This document shows positions 52,858-62,030 of a stretch of 64,000 nt of DNA, one piece after another; within the stretch, counting starts at the first letter, position 1, and the number at the start of each line of letters is the position of its first letter. Source of the DNA: Streptomyces rishiriensis (GTDB lineage: Bacteria > Actinomycetota > Actinomycetes > Streptomycetales > Streptomycetaceae); assembly GCF_030815485.1 (NCBI RefSeq), contig NZ_JAUSWV010000002.1, positions 806,001-870,000 of the forward strand. Direction: 5' to 3'. Both the position numbers and the translations under genes were made by a program. Under the pieces are notes generated by a model that saw only the letters and a program-made list of their open reading frames with translations, had not been told where the DNA came from and did not search any database.

Positions 52858-54183
52858 TCAGCGCAGCGGCTTCTCCAGTACCGCCTTGCGGTGACTGAAC
52901 GTCTCGAGGGAGTAGCGGCCGTGGTAGTTGCCCATGCCGCTCCCGCCCACCCCGCCGAACGGCAGGTCGGAGACGGTGAGATGGGCGAGCGGCAGTCCGT
53001 GGCCGAGACCCCCGGAGGAGGTTTCGGCGGCGATGCGGGCCCGGGTGTCACCGGACTCGGAGAAGACGTACAGGGCGAGCGGCTTGTCGCGGTCGTTGAT
53101 GAAGCCGATCGCCTCGTCCACGCCGTCGACGGTGACGATCGGCAGGACCGGACCGAAGATCTCCTCCTGCATCACGGGCGACCGCGGGTCGACGTCGGCG
53201 AGGACGGTGGGTGCGAGGTACTTGTCCGTACGGTCGTTGCCGCCGCCGACCACGATCCGCCCCGAGTCGAGCAGCGCCACGAGCCGGTCGAAGTGGCGTT
53301 CGTTGATGATGCGGCCGTAGGCGGCGGAGGCCTGCGGGTCGGTCCCGTAGAGCGTCTCGACCGCGCGGGCCAGCAGGGGTTCGAGGGCGGCGGCCGTCTC
53401 CGGGTCGGTGAGGACGTAGTCGGGGGCGACGCAGGTCTGGCCGGCGTTGAGGAACTTGCCGCGGGCCAGCCGGTCGGCGACGACGGAGAGATCGGCGTCG
53501 CGGTCGACGAACGCCGGGGACTTGCCGCCGAGTTCGAGCGTGACGGGGGTGAGGTGCTCGGCGGCGGCACGCAGGACGACGCGTCCGACGGCGCCGTTGC
53601 CGGTGTAGAAGATGTGGTCGAAGCGCTCGGCCAGCAGGGCGGTGGTCTCCGGGATCCCGCCCTCGACGACGGCGACCGCGTCGGTGTCGAGGTACTCCGG
53701 CAGCAGGCGGGCCAGCGCGGCGGAGGTCGCGGGCGCGAGCTCGCTGGGCTTGACGACCACCGCGTTGCCGGCGGCGAGGGCGCCGACCAGCGGGGCGAGC
53801 AGGAGCTGCGCGGGGTAGTTCCAGGGGGCGATGACGAGGACCACACCGAGCGGGTCGTACTGCGTCCACGCCGTGGCGTCGGCTCCGAGATGGGCCGGGA
53901 CCGGGGCGGACTCGGGGCGCAGCCACTCGTCCAGGTGATCGAGGGTGTGGTCGATCTCCCGGACCGTGAAGTCGATCTCGGTGCGGTACGCCTCGGCCGA
54001 ACTCTTGCCCAGGTCGGCATGGAGAGCGTCGGCCAGGTCGGCGCCCCGCTCCGTGAGCAGCTCGCGCAGGCGGCGCAGCTGCTCCGTGCGCCGTCCGACG
54101 GGCTTGGTGCGGCCGGTGCGGAACGTGGCGCGCAGCCGGGCCACGACGTCGGCGGGCTGCTCGGGGGTGGCGGCGGTGGTCAC
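52858..54183 (-). CDS. Aldehyde dehydrogenase family protein
   Basis: 441-residue NAD(P)-dependent aldehyde dehydrogenase of the short class 3/CalB-like group: [34 protein letters not shown] binds the cofactor, Glu in TLELGGKSP and nucleophile Cys in [11 protein letters not shown] are present, as is EIFGPVLPI. Near the C-terminus [23 protein letters not shown] differs slightly from the usual SGGxxxNxxxxH block, lacking the Asn. GTG 54183 has GAGG upstream. It probably oxidises fatty or aromatic aldehydes. The 180 bases upstream include an AT-rich TGTATATGCC segment that may be its promoter. Confidence 0.9.
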   Translation of the reverse strand: MTTAATPEQPADVVARLRATFRTGRTKPVGRRTEQLRRLRELLTERGADLADALHADLGKSSAEAYRTEIDFTVREIDHTLDHLDEWLRPESAPVPAHLGADATAWTQYDPLGVVLVIAPWNYPAQLLLAPLVGALAAGNAVVVKPSELAPATSAALARLLPEYLDTDAVAVVEGGIPETTALLAERFDHIFYTGNGAVGRVVLRAAAEHLTPVTLELGGKSPAFVDRDADLSVVADRLARGKFLNAGQTCVAPDYVLTDPETAAALEPLLARAVETLYGTDPQASAAYGRIINERHFDRLVALLDSGRIVVGGGNDRTDKYLAPTVLADVDPRSPVMQEEIFGPVLPIVTVDGVDEAIGFINDRDKPLALYVFSESGDTRARIAAETSSGGLGHGLPLAHLTVSDLPFGGVGGSGMGNYHGRYSLETFSHRKAVLEKPLR

Positions 54184-54361
54184 GGTGCCTCGCTGGGGTG
54201 CGGGGGCCTTGCGGCCCTGTGGTCTCGGTCTCGGGGCGAGCGGTCGGCTGCTCGTGCCGGGTGCGAGCGATCGGTTCGTCCGGTGCGTTCCCGGGGCGGG
54301 CCGACAGCTCGATGTATATGCCAACCTTTCAGGCGCCAAAATACATTCCCGGGAACGGCGA

Positions 54362-55562
54362 CTACCCGGCGACGTCCCCGGCTAGTGCGCGCCTGCGCCT
54401 GTCGAGGAAGGCTCGTTCCGCCGGGTTCTCGCTCAGCGCGAGGGCCGCCTCGTAGGCTCCCGCGGCCTCGGTGCGCCGGTCGAGGCGGCGCAGCAGGTCG
54501 GCACGGACCGCGTGCCAGACGTGGTAGCCGTGGAGGTCCAGCGCGTCGACGAGGCCGAGCGCCCGGCCCGGGCCTTCCGTCTCCGCCACGGCGACGGCCC
54601 GGTTCAGCGCGACGACCGGGCTCGGGGCGCACTCCATGAGCTGGTCGTACAGGCGCAGGATCTGCCGCCAGTCGGTGTCGGCGGCGGTCGGCGCGTCGCT
54701 GTGGACGGCCTGGATCGCGGCCTGGATCTGGTACGGGCCGGGCCGGTCGCGGCGCAGACAACCACGGACCAGCGACTGCCCCTCGGTCACCAGGTCCCGG
54801 TCCCAGCGTCCGCGGTCCTGCTCGGGCAGCGGTACGAGTGTGCCGTCGGCGCCCCTCCCGCGCGCTGCGCCGGGAGTGGACGAGCAGCATCAGCGCCAGC
54901 AGTCCGGTGACCTCGGGCTCGTCCGGCATCAGCTCGGCCAGGAGCCGGCCGAGTCGCAGGGCCTCGGCGCACAGGCCCGGGTCGCCCCCGTACCCCTCGT
55001 TGAAGATCAGGTAGACGACGGCGAGCACGCCCTCGAGCCGGTCGGGCAGGTCGGCGTCGCGTGGCACGCGGTACGGGATGCGCGCGTCCCGGATCTTCGC
55101 CTTGGCGCGGACCAGCCGCTGGGCCATGGTCGGCTCGGGGACGAGGAAGGCGCGGGCGAGCCGAGCGGTGCTGAGTCCGCCGAGGAGCCGCAGCGTGAGG
55201 GCGACCTGCGCCTGCGGCGCCAGCGCGGGGTGGCAGCAGGTGAAGATCAGTCGGAGCCGGTCGTCGCGCACGGGTCCCTCCTCCACGGGCGGCTCGGCGG
55301 CGTACAGCCGGACGGCCTCGGCGTGCCGGGCGTCCCTGGTGGACTCCCGGCGCAGCCGGTCGACGGCCCGGTTGCGGGCGGTGGTGATGATCCAGCCGGC
55401 CGGGCTCGGCGGCACACCGGTCCGCGGCCAGCGCCCGACGGCCGTGGTGAAGGCGTCCTGGACCGCTTCCTCGGCGAGGTCGATGTCACCGAGGAGGCGG
55501 ACCAGGACGGCGACGGCCCGGCCGTACTCCGCGCGGAACACGGCTTCGACATCGAGGGGCAT
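54362..55562 (-). pseudogene. ECF sigma factor with DUF6596 C-terminal domain, single-base frameshift
   Basis: The first part encodes an ECF sigma factor ([78 protein letters not shown]) and the start of the DUF6596 domain up to [18 protein letters not shown]. The rest ([29 protein letters not shown] to the LAGDVAG end) is in another frame. Removing one C from the CCCC run at 54852-54855 restores one frame of about 400 residues. The ATG at 55562 shares a base with the stop of the YCII gene (TGATG), a standard pairing for this sigma group. Either pseudogene or base-call error. Confidence 0.82.
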
Positions 55563-55912
55563 CAGGCCTCGCCCATGAAGGGGCGCACCTCGATGGGGAG
55601 GGTGGTGGCCCAGGTCGCCCGTCGGCCCCAGTGCAGGGCCGCGTCCAGGTCCGGCGCCTTGATCAGGCAGATCCCGCCGAGGTACTCCTTGCCCTCGGCG
55701 TACGGCCCGTCGGTGACGAGCACGTCGCCGCCGTCCGGCCGCAGCACGGTGGCCGTCTCGGGCCCGTGCAGCCCCCCGGCGAACACCCAGGCGTCGGCCT
55801 CGCGCAGCTCGTGGTGGAAGGTCTCGAGGTTGCGGCCGATCTCCGCCATGCCCTCGGCCGACGGGGGCTCGCCCTCGCTGGGCGTGATCACGCTGAGCAG
55901 GTAGTACTTCAT
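55562..55912 (-). CDS. YCII-related (DGPF) protein, partner of the ECF sigma factor
   Basis: 116-residue YCII/DGPF-domain protein: [24 protein letters not shown] at the start and the diagnostic [25 protein letters not shown]. These small proteins are typically encoded just upstream of DUF6596-type ECF sigma factors and may act as sensors or regulators. GGAGG lies 5 bases before ATG 55912. Translation should be coupled to the sigma gene through a TGATG junction. Confidence 0.9.
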   Translation of the reverse strand: MKYYLLSVITPSEGEPPSAEGMAEIGRNLETFHHELREADAWVFAGGLHGPETATVLRPDGGDVLVTDGPYAEGKEYLGGICLIKAPDLDAALHWGRRATWATTLPIEVRPFMGEA

Positions 55913-56010
55913 GACGTCCTCCATGCGGTCGGGCCGTTCTGTCACCTCCTACACGAACGACGGTGCCCCGGATCGACACCCCGCGCCGCCGAACGGGAAG
56001 AATCCCGCCC

Positions 56011-57039
56011 ATGACCGCACCGCATCCCCTCGTCACCCGCGCCCGCCGCCTCGCGGACGACCTCCTCGCTCCGCACGCCGAACAGGTGGACCAGGGCGAG
56101 GTGCCCAGGAGCCACCTCGCGGAGATCCGGCGCTCGGGCCTGCTCGGGCTGAACGCGCCGCAGGAGTACGGCGGGGCCGCGGCACCCGGTGCGGTGATGC
56201 GCGAGACGACGGAGATCCTGGCCGGGGCGTGCTGCTCGACCTGGTTCGTGCAGGCGCAGCACCACACCCCGGTGCTGACGCTGGCCAGGAACGAGGGCCC
56301 GGTGCGCGAGCGCCTGCTGGGCCCGCTGGCGAGCGGTGCATTGCTGTCGGGCGTCGCGTACGCGCATCTGCGGGCGTATCCGCGCGTCCCCGTCCGGGTC
56401 ACCCGGGAGCAGTCCGGCTGGCGCTTCGACGGGACGGTCCCCTGGTACACGGGGTGGGGCCTGAACGATGTGCTGCTGCTCGCCGGGGTCACCGACGGCG
56501 GCGAGGTGCTGTTCGCCTTCACCGAGGCCCGGGAGCAGCCGGGTCTGCGCTCCTCGGCCCCCCTGCGTCTCGCCGCCCTCACCGCGGCCCGCACGGTCTC
56601 CCTGGAACTGGACGGCCTGTGGCTCCCGGAGGACGCGGTCGCGCTGCGCATGCCGCACGAACGCTGGTCGGCCGCGGACCGCCTCAGGACGGTGAACGCC
56701 AACCCGGCGGTCTTCGGTCTCGCGGAGGCGGCCCTGGCCCTGCTGGACGAGGACACGGCGGGCCCGCTGCGCACCCGTCTCACGACGGTCCGCACCCAGG
56801 CCTACGCCCTCGCCGACGGTCCGGCGCCCCATGAGCACCTGGCGGACCGCCTGGCCCTGCGGACACAGGCCCACGAGGTGATGCGGACCGCTACCACGGC
56901 AGCGGTGGTCGCCGGCGGCGGCCGCTCCATGCTGCTGACGAACAGGGCCCAGCGCCTGGCGCGGGAAGCCCTGTTCCTCATGGTCCAGGCCCAGACGCGG
57001 GAGTCACGGACGGCTCACCTCGACGCCCTGACGGGCTGA
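56011..57039 (+). CDS. Acyl-CoA dehydrogenase-like flavoprotein
   Basis: 342-residue protein of the acyl-CoA dehydrogenase fold: helical N-terminal domain ([17 protein letters not shown]), middle beta domain ([24 protein letters not shown]) and C-terminal helices ([31 protein letters not shown]). The family catalytic Glu is not obvious, as in FMN-dependent sulfone/dibenzothiophene monooxygenase-type members. It faces the SsuD gene across a terminator and likely serves organosulfur breakdown (inference from neighbours). ATG 56011; weak ribosome-binding site. Confidence 0.82.
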   Translation: MTAPHPLVTRARRLADDLLAPHAEQVDQGEVPRSHLAEIRRSGLLGLNAPQEYGGAAAPGAVMRETTEILAGACCSTWFVQAQHHTPVLTLARNEGPVRERLLGPLASGALLSGVAYAHLRAYPRVPVRVTREQSGWRFDGTVPWYTGWGLNDVLLLAGVTDGGEVLFAFTEAREQPGLRSSAPLRLAALTAARTVSLELDGLWLPEDAVALRMPHERWSAADRLRTVNANPAVFGLAEAALALLDEDTAGPLRTRLTTVRTQAYALADGPAPHEHLADRLALRTQAHEVMRTATTAAVVAGGGRSMLLTNRAQRLAREALFLMVQAQTRESRTAHLDALTG

Positions 57040-57080
57040 CCGGCAGGCGGGCTCACCGGCAGGCGGGCTCACCGGCAGGC
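57033..57080. repeat. Three tandem 16-base repeats at the end of the acyl-CoA dehydrogenase gene
   Basis: Copies of GGGCTSACCGGCAGGC lie at 57033-57048, 57049-57064 and 57065-57080; the first differs by one base and contains the gene's TGA stop. Probably replication slippage in non-coding DNA. Confidence 0.85.
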
Positions 57081-57102
57081 GGAGCACGCCCGCGATCCGG
57101 TT

Positions 57103-57169
57103 CACCGGCCCGCCGGTGAGGATGCCCTGCGCCGGGGCGAGGGCGCCGGGAAGGATGCTCCCCGGCGCC
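57103..57169. terminator. Two GC hairpins between convergent genes
   Basis: CACCGG-CCCG-CCGGTG (57103-57118) and GGCGCCGGG (57142-57150) pairing perfectly with CCCGGCGCC (57161-57169) across a 10-base loop. They sit between the convergent acyl-CoA dehydrogenase and SsuD genes, where a bidirectional terminator is expected. No T-runs. Confidence 0.65.
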
Positions 57170-57275
57170 TCGTGTCTCCGTGCCGGGGCATACGCGTGCA
57201 TCTGGTCCACGTCACCGGCACTGGGGTCCCGCCCGCCGCGGGGGGGCGAGGCCCGCCACGGACGAAACGCATGCT

Positions 57276-58421
57276 TCAGCCGGCGAACGGCACCTGCGTC
57301 GAGGGAGCGGCCCCGGTGCGGAAGGGATGCCGCCAGAGCCCCTCCGTCGCCAGCCGGGGCAGCACGCCCTCGCCGAACCAGTACGCCTCCTCCAGGTGCG
57401 GATACCCGGAGAGCACGAACTCCTCGATGCCCAGCGCCGCGTACTCCTTGATCAGCGCGGCGACCTCCTCGTGGCTGCCCACCAGCGCGGTCCCCGCGCC
57501 CCCGCGCACCAGGCCGATCCCGGCCCACAGGTTGGGGTGGATCTGCAGCCCGTCGCGGTTGCCGCCGCCGTGCAGGGCGAGCATCCGCTGCTGGCCCTCG
57601 GACTCGCTGCGCGCCAGCCCGGCCTGGACGGACTTCACGGTCTCCGCGTCGAACCCGGCGAGCAGCCGGTCCGCCTCCGCCCACGCCTCTTCCGCCGTGT
57701 CGCGGGTGATGACGTGCAGCCGGATGCCGAAGCGCAGCGTCCGCCCTTCCCTCGCCGCGAGCCCCCGCACCCAGGCGATCTTCTCGGCGACCTGGGCCGG
57801 CGGCTCGCCCCAGGTGAGGTAGACGTCGACGTACTTCGCGGCGACCTCACCGGCGATCGGCGAGGACCCGCCGAAGTACACCTCGGGCACCGGCTCCGGC
57901 ACCCGGGCCAGCTTGGCGTCCTCGACCTGGAGGTGTTCGCCCTTCAGGTCGACGGTCCCGCCCTCCCACAACTCCCTGACGATCTGGAGGAACTCACCCG
58001 TGCGGCGATAACGGTCGTCCTTGTCCAGGAAGTCGCCGTAGGCCCGCTGCTCGTGGCTCTCGCCGCCGGTGACGACGTTGAGCAGGAGCCGTCCACCGGT
58101 CTGCCGCTGGAACGTGGACGCCATCTGCGCGGCGAGCGTCGGCGAGACGAAGCCCGGCCGGAAGGCGACCAGGAACTTGAGCCGCTCCGTGTGCTGGCTG
58201 ACCATGGCCGTCGTCAGCCACGCGTCCTCGCACCAGGCCCCGGTCGGGGTCAGCGCGCCCACGAATCCGAGGTCCTCCGCGGCGCGGGCGATCTGGCTCA
58301 GATAGGCGACGGTCGGCGGCCGGTCCCTTCCGGAGACGGTGGCGGGGGTGCCGTGACCGCCCCCGACGACATGACGGCTGTCGCCGTTGGTGGGGAGGAA
58401 CCAGTGGAAGGTGAGGGACAC
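57276..58421 (-). CDS. ssuD: Alkanesulfonate monooxygenase SsuD-like (FMNH2-dependent)
   Basis: 381-residue luciferase-fold monooxygenase of the SsuD group, which cleaves C-S bonds of sulfonates with FMNH2 and O2 to release sulfite. Recognisable blocks: FHWFLPTNGDSRHVVGG, TPTGAWCEDAWLTTAM, FLVAFRPGFVSPTLAAQMASTFQ, LLNVVTGGE and YVDVYLTWGEPP. FMNH2 would come from the SsuE-like reductase two genes upstream. Start GTG 58421. Third gene of the minus-strand cluster, 88 bases after the SfnB-like gene. The actual sulfonate or sulfone is unknown. Confidence 0.92.
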   Translation of the reverse strand: MSLTFHWFLPTNGDSRHVVGGGHGTPATVSGRDRPPTVAYLSQIARAAEDLGFVGALTPTGAWCEDAWLTTAMVSQHTERLKFLVAFRPGFVSPTLAAQMASTFQRQTGGRLLLNVVTGGESHEQRAYGDFLDKDDRYRRTGEFLQIVRELWEGGTVDLKGEHLQVEDAKLARVPEPVPEVYFGGSSPIAGEVAAKYVDVYLTWGEPPAQVAEKIAWVRGLAAREGRTLRFGIRLHVITRDTAEEAWAEADRLLAGFDAETVKSVQAGLARSESEGQQRMLALHGGGNRDGLQIHPNLWAGIGLVRGGAGTALVGSHEEVAALIKEYAALGIEEFVLSGYPHLEEAYWFGEGVLPRLATEGLWRHPFRTGAAPSTQVPFAG

Positions 58422-58509
58422 GCGGGTCTCCGTTCGGGAATGTCCGTCTGGCGGTACGAGGCGGCCGTTGCCGGTCCTGGGCCGGCCATGGCGTTGCGCG
58501 GGCGTGGCG

Positions 58510-59694
58510 CTAGAGCAGCCCGTGGCGCGGCGGCCGGGTGCCGTTCAGTACGAACCGTCCGATGTGCTGGATCTTCCAGCGGGTCGGATCGTGCAGGGTG
58601 TGCGTGCGTGCGTCGCGCCAGTAGCGGTGCAGATTCAGGGAGTTGAGGGAGGAGCGGGTGCCGGAGACCTCGAACAGTGCGCTCGACACCTCCACCGCCG
58701 TCCGCGCCGCCTGCACCTTCGCCGCGGCGACCGCGAGCGACGCCTCGGCGGCCGTGTCGTCGGTGAGGTCGGCGTGCGCCGCGTCGACCGAGTGGGCGGC
58801 TTCGCGCAGCAGTGCCTCCGACGCCCTGACCTGAAGGGCGAGTTCGCCGAACCGCTGGATCAGCAGCGGATCCTCGCCGGCCGTCTCGACGCCGCTCTCG
58901 AACCACGGCCTGCTCTTCGTCCGTACGAACTCCGCCGCTTCGGCGAGCGCGCCCGCGGCGATCCCCGCGTCGATGGCGGCGTGCAGCAACTGGGCCACCG
59001 CGCCGTGCAGTTGGGGACCCTCGAAGGTGAGGTGGTGCGGCAGGACACGGTCCGCGGACACCGGGACGCCGTCGAGCCGGACGGTGCCGCTGGCCGTCGT
59101 GCGCTGGCCGAACCCGTCCCAGTCGTCGATCACGGTGAGCCCGGGCGCGTCGGACGGCACGTAGGCGACGTGCAGCCTGTCGTCCTCGGCGCGGGCCAGT
59201 ACCGGGATCCAGTCGGCGAAGAGGGCGCCGGTGGAGTAGTGCTTGACGCCGGTCAGGACGTAGGAGCCGTCCGGCCGGGGCTCCAGTCGGGTGCGGATGT
59301 CCTGGACGTGCCGGGTGCCGGCCTCCGACTGGGCGTTGCCGAAGCGCCGGCCGGCGAGCAGTTCGGCGAAGAAGAACGTGCGCTGCTCCGCCGTGCCCTG
59401 ACGCCGGATCACGTTGACGTACACGAAATGGCTCTGTGGGATCTGGGCGAGGCTGCCGTCGGCGGCGCCCAGCAGGCGGAAGATCTCCGCGAGCGTGCGG
59501 GTGCTGACGTCCGCCCCGCCGTGGTCGGCGGGGACGGTGACGGCGAGCAGCCCGGAGGCGGACAGCCGGTCCACCTCGGCTCTCGGCAGGCGGCGTTCGA
59601 GGTCGCGTGCGCAGGCTCCCGGACGGAACTCCGCGGCCAGCGAGGCGGCGACGGCCAGTGCCTCGGCGTCGTCGGCGATGACATGGGCGGACAT
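58510..59694 (-). CDS. SfnB-like FMN-dependent monooxygenase (acyl-CoA dehydrogenase fold)
   Basis: 394-residue acyl-CoA dehydrogenase-fold protein of the SfnB sulfur acquisition group: SGLLAVTVPADHGGADVS, DGSLAQIPQSHFVYV, FGNAQSEAGTRHVQDIRTRL, GVKHYSTGALFADWIPVLA, then the FVLNGTRPPRHGLL end. Relatives act in dimethyl sulfone, dibenzothiophene or sulfonate oxidation using reduced flavin. ATG 59694 lies 7 bases after the SsuE-like stop, so the two are co-transcribed. Confidence 0.9.
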   Translation of the reverse strand: MSAHVIADDAEALAVAASLAAEFRPGACARDLERRLPRAEVDRLSASGLLAVTVPADHGGADVSTRTLAEIFRLLGAADGSLAQIPQSHFVYVNVIRRQGTAEQRTFFFAELLAGRRFGNAQSEAGTRHVQDIRTRLEPRPDGSYVLTGVKHYSTGALFADWIPVLARAEDDRLHVAYVPSDAPGLTVIDDWDGFGQRTTASGTVRLDGVPVSADRVLPHHLTFEGPQLHGAVAQLLHAAIDAGIAAGALAEAAEFVRTKSRPWFESGVETAGEDPLLIQRFGELALQVRASEALLREAAHSVDAAHADLTDDTAAEASLAVAAAKVQAARTAVEVSSALFEVSGTRSSLNSLNLHRYWRDARTHTLHDPTRWKIQHIGRFVLNGTRPPRHGLL

Positions 59695-59701
59695 CGTGCA
59701 C

Positions 59702-60256
59702 TCAGCTCGCCGCGGCCAGAAGCGGTGTCCGCCCGAGCGCGGCAGAGAACTGGTCGACGACCTGGGTCAGCGCCTCGGTGGCCGCCGGAGCGATGCTGAG
59801 GGAGCCGTCCTCGTGCGCGGTGATGTCCTTGTCGAGGGTGAACCAGCCCTGCACGATGTGGGCCGCGCCCATGGAGTTGAGCACGGGGCGCAACGCGTAG
59901 TCGATGGCCAGGACATGGGCGGTGGAGCCGCCGGTGGCCAGGGGCAGGACGGTCTTGCCGGTGAGCGCGTACTGCGGGAGCAGGTCGAGAAGCGCCTTGA
60001 GGACTCCGGAGTAGGACGCCTTGTAGACCGGGGTGGCCACGACGACGCCGTCCGCGCGGGCGACCAGTTCGGCCGCCTCGACGATCGCCGGGTGGCGGAA
60101 GTCCGCGCCGAGCAGGGCCTCGGCCGGGATGGTACGGACGTCGAGGGGGATCACCTCGTGCCCCTGGGCGGCGAGCCGCTGGTCGAGGTGGCGCAGCAGA
60201 CGGCCGGTGCGGGAGGAGGCGGAAGGGCTGCCGGAGACGGACAGGACGGTGGCCAT
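59702..60256 (-). CDS. ssuE: NAD(P)H-dependent FMN reductase SsuE-like
   Basis: 184-residue flavodoxin-like reductase: VLSVSGSPSASSRTGRLLRHLD (FMN phosphate loop), ADGVVVATPVYKASYSGVLKALLDLLPQYALTGKTVLPLATGG (SsuE-typical) and an MGAAHIVQGWF segment. It supplies FMNH2 to the SsuD- and SfnB-type monooxygenases encoded directly downstream. ATG 60256 has GAGG upstream. It is the first enzyme gene after the cysteine leader peptide. Confidence 0.93.
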   Translation of the reverse strand: MATVLSVSGSPSASSRTGRLLRHLDQRLAAQGHEVIPLDVRTIPAEALLGADFRHPAIVEAAELVARADGVVVATPVYKASYSGVLKALLDLLPQYALTGKTVLPLATGGSTAHVLAIDYALRPVLNSMGAAHIVQGWFTLDKDITAHEDGSLSIAPAATEALTQVVDQFSAALGRTPLLAAAS

Positions 60257-60592
60257 GGGTCCTCTTTCGAAGGAACCCGGGCCACCCCGCACGGCAGGGC
60301 GACCCGGTGGGAGCGGTCAGGAGTACCAGAGGATTCGGGCAGTTCGCCCTCGAGGACCCGGCAGCCGACCTCGCGGCGCCTGCGGGCGACGGGGTCGTGG
60401 CGTGCAGGGGCGCGGACCATGCGCCGGAAGCAGTTCGTGCCCCCGGCGGTGGCCGTGTCCCCGGCGCCTGTTCCCGGGCATGCCGAATTCACTCGGCGCG
60501 CGGGCGCCACGGGTATGAGAACGCCGACGGGATGCGGGCGCGATGAATTCAGCCGGAGAAAAGGAAAAGCACGGCGGATCGCGGGGAAGTGA
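60257..60592 (-). other. Leader region between the cysteine leader peptide and ssuE
   Basis: About 336 bases of untranslated leader. GCGCCGG (60421-60427) can pair with CCGGCGC (60461-60467), and other GC-rich stems are possible, so the region could hold an attenuator, but I cannot identify mutually exclusive terminator/antiterminator stems by eye. No alternative gene is supported. Confidence 0.5.
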
Positions 60593-60676
60593 TCAGGCCG
60601 CGGCGCAACAGGAGGCGCTGGAGACGCGCGCGAGGTCGACGTGGCGTCGCCGCGTGAGGTCCGGTCGCATCTTCAT
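60593..60676 (-). CDS. Cysteine-rich leader peptide (uORF) of the sulfur operon
   Basis: A 27-codon reading frame encodes a basic peptide with core RRRHVDLARV and end SASCCAAA, closely resembling the short RRHVDL...CC leader peptides found before sulfur-assimilation genes in actinobacteria. Two consecutive Cys codons (TGT TGC) near the end are where ribosomes would stall if charged tRNA-Cys is scarce, allowing attenuation control. A TTGACT/CACGAT promoter lies directly upstream, so the ATG at 60676 may be nearly leaderless; ATG 60670, with GGGG 8 bases upstream, is an alternative. The ssuE-sfnB-ssuD genes follow on the same strand. Confidence 0.8.
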   Translation of the reverse strand: MKMRPDLTRRRHVDLARVSSASCCAAA

Positions 60677-60683
60677 GTCCCCG

Positions 60684-60713
60684 ATCGTGGCAGCCGCCGA
60701 CGACGGCAGTCAA
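60684..60713 (-). promoter_or_regulatory. Sigma-70-type promoter of the leader/ssu operon
   Basis: On the minus strand TTGACT (60713-60708) and CACGAT (60689-60684) are separated by 18 bases, close to the HrdB consensus. The start point would fall at about 60677, at the leader peptide start codon. The divergent LysR gene begins 100 bases away, so a LysR site may overlap. Confidence 0.65.
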
Positions 60714-60813
60714 GGCAAACCCGACCGGTCTCGTATCGCGGACCATTGAATTTCACGAAGGTGTGACAGGGAAACCCTTGAACAGGCTTTCCGCGGACCC
60801 GCATTGTTTCGTC

Positions 60814-61731
60814 GTGCGAACGGAACAGCTGGAATACATCGCGGCGGTCACCCGGCTCGGTTCCCTGCGCCGGGCCGCCGAGGAACTACGCCTTTCCCAA
60901 CCCGCGTTGAGTGAGACCGTGCGCAATCTCGAGCGGGAACTCGGAGTGGATCTCCTGGAACGCAAGCGGTCCGGCGCCACCATGAGCGCGTCGGGCCGGG
61001 AACTCCTGCCGCACATCATCGGGGTGCTGGACGCGGTGGACCGGCTGCGCTCGGCGGCGGGTGAACAACACCGGATCAGCCGGATGGTGCGGGTCGGCAC
61101 GGTGAACGCGGCGACCGTGCCGCTGCTCATCCCGGTGGTCCGGGAGTTCCGGGCGGCGCACCCCGTGACCCAGGTGGAGGTGGTGGGCGCCCAGCAGACC
61201 GACATCCACCGGGGCTTGCTGGAGGGCGGGTTCGACCTGGGCCTGGTCAACCACCTCGAGGGCGACGACGTGCCCGCCGAGTTCGACTCCACCGAGCTGC
61301 TGCGCGGCCGGCCGGTGGTGTGCGTGCGCCCCGACAGCCCGCTGGCCTCGGCGCCGTCGGTCTCGGCGGACGACCTGCTCGACGTACCGCTGATCGGGAT
61401 GCGGTCGGGTTATGTCATGCACCGCTACGTCCACCGGCTGCTGGACGGCCGCGGTCCCTCCTTCGCCTACTCCACCGACGGGGCGGAGATGGGCAAGCTG
61501 ATGGTGGCCGAGGGGCTGGGGGCGACGGTCCTGCCCGACTTCAGCGTGGTCGGCGACCCCCTGGAACGGCTCGGGGCCCTCACCCACCGGCCGATCAGCG
61601 GCGACACGACCCGGGTGCTGCTGATGCTGCACCGGCGGCGGGCGGAATCGGTGCCACAGGCCGCGCGGGACCTGCACGAGGTGTTCGTCCGGACGGCACG
61701 CACGCTGGGCGGGGCGCCCGAGGCGCCGTAG
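60814..61731 (+). CDS. LysR family regulator, probably of the sulfur cluster
   Basis: 305-residue LTTR: helix-turn-helix RTEQLEYIAAVTRLGSLRRAAEELRLSQPALSETVRNLERELGVDLLERKR and an effector domain with RVGTVNAATVPLLIPVVREF. Divergent orientation from the leader-ssuE-sfnB-ssuD operon suggests it activates that operon, as CysB/Cbl-like LysR proteins do elsewhere; the inducer is unknown. GTG 60814 gives the family-typical N-terminus; GTG 60763 in frame would add 17 residues. Confidence 0.88.
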   Translation: MRTEQLEYIAAVTRLGSLRRAAEELRLSQPALSETVRNLERELGVDLLERKRSGATMSASGRELLPHIIGVLDAVDRLRSAAGEQHRISRMVRVGTVNAATVPLLIPVVREFRAAHPVTQVEVVGAQQTDIHRGLLEGGFDLGLVNHLEGDDVPAEFDSTELLRGRPVVCVRPDSPLASAPSVSADDLLDVPLIGMRSGYVMHRYVHRLLDGRGPSFAYSTDGAEMGKLMVAEGLGATVLPDFSVVGDPLERLGALTHRPISGDTTRVLLMLHRRRAESVPQAARDLHEVFVRTARTLGGAPEAP

Positions 61732-62030
61732 GCCGGCACGGACCGGGCGGGCGCCGTGAGCCGCCGGCCTCCCGGTCGGCCACCGTGAGCGCCGCCGGGC
61801 CGCGGATGCCCTGTCGCGGTCGGCGGCCCCGCCGCCTCCGGCATCTCGGCCACCGGGGACTGCACGGGGGCGCCACCGTCTCCGCCACCGGGCGCACCCT
61901 CGCGGTGCCCGCGCCGTAGGGCGCCCGGTTCCGGTGGCGGCGCGGCCGACGACGGGCGAAAGCCTGAAGGCGACCGAACCCCGACGGCCGGGCCCGGACC
62001 GCGCCCGGGCGGCGCCGGCCCAGGTGCCGA
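61732..62030 (+). other. Intergenic region without recognisable gene
   Basis: About 299 bases after the LysR gene. Several frames are open but with no conserved domain or ribosome-binding site. A short stretch near 61840-61870 reads GISATGDCTG in one frame, reminiscent of the FAD-binding end of pyridine nucleotide-disulfide reductases, but it is too short to call. Confidence 0.35.

Noticed and set aside
60549..60746. 65-codon minus-strand frame overlapping the leader peptide
   Set aside because: It is a different frame over the same DNA, without conserved features; the 27-codon Cys-Cys leader explains the region better.
61840..61900. GISATGDCTG-like stretch suggesting a flavoprotein remnant
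   Set aside because: Too short, with no upstream or downstream flavoprotein sequence; likely chance in GC-rich DNA.
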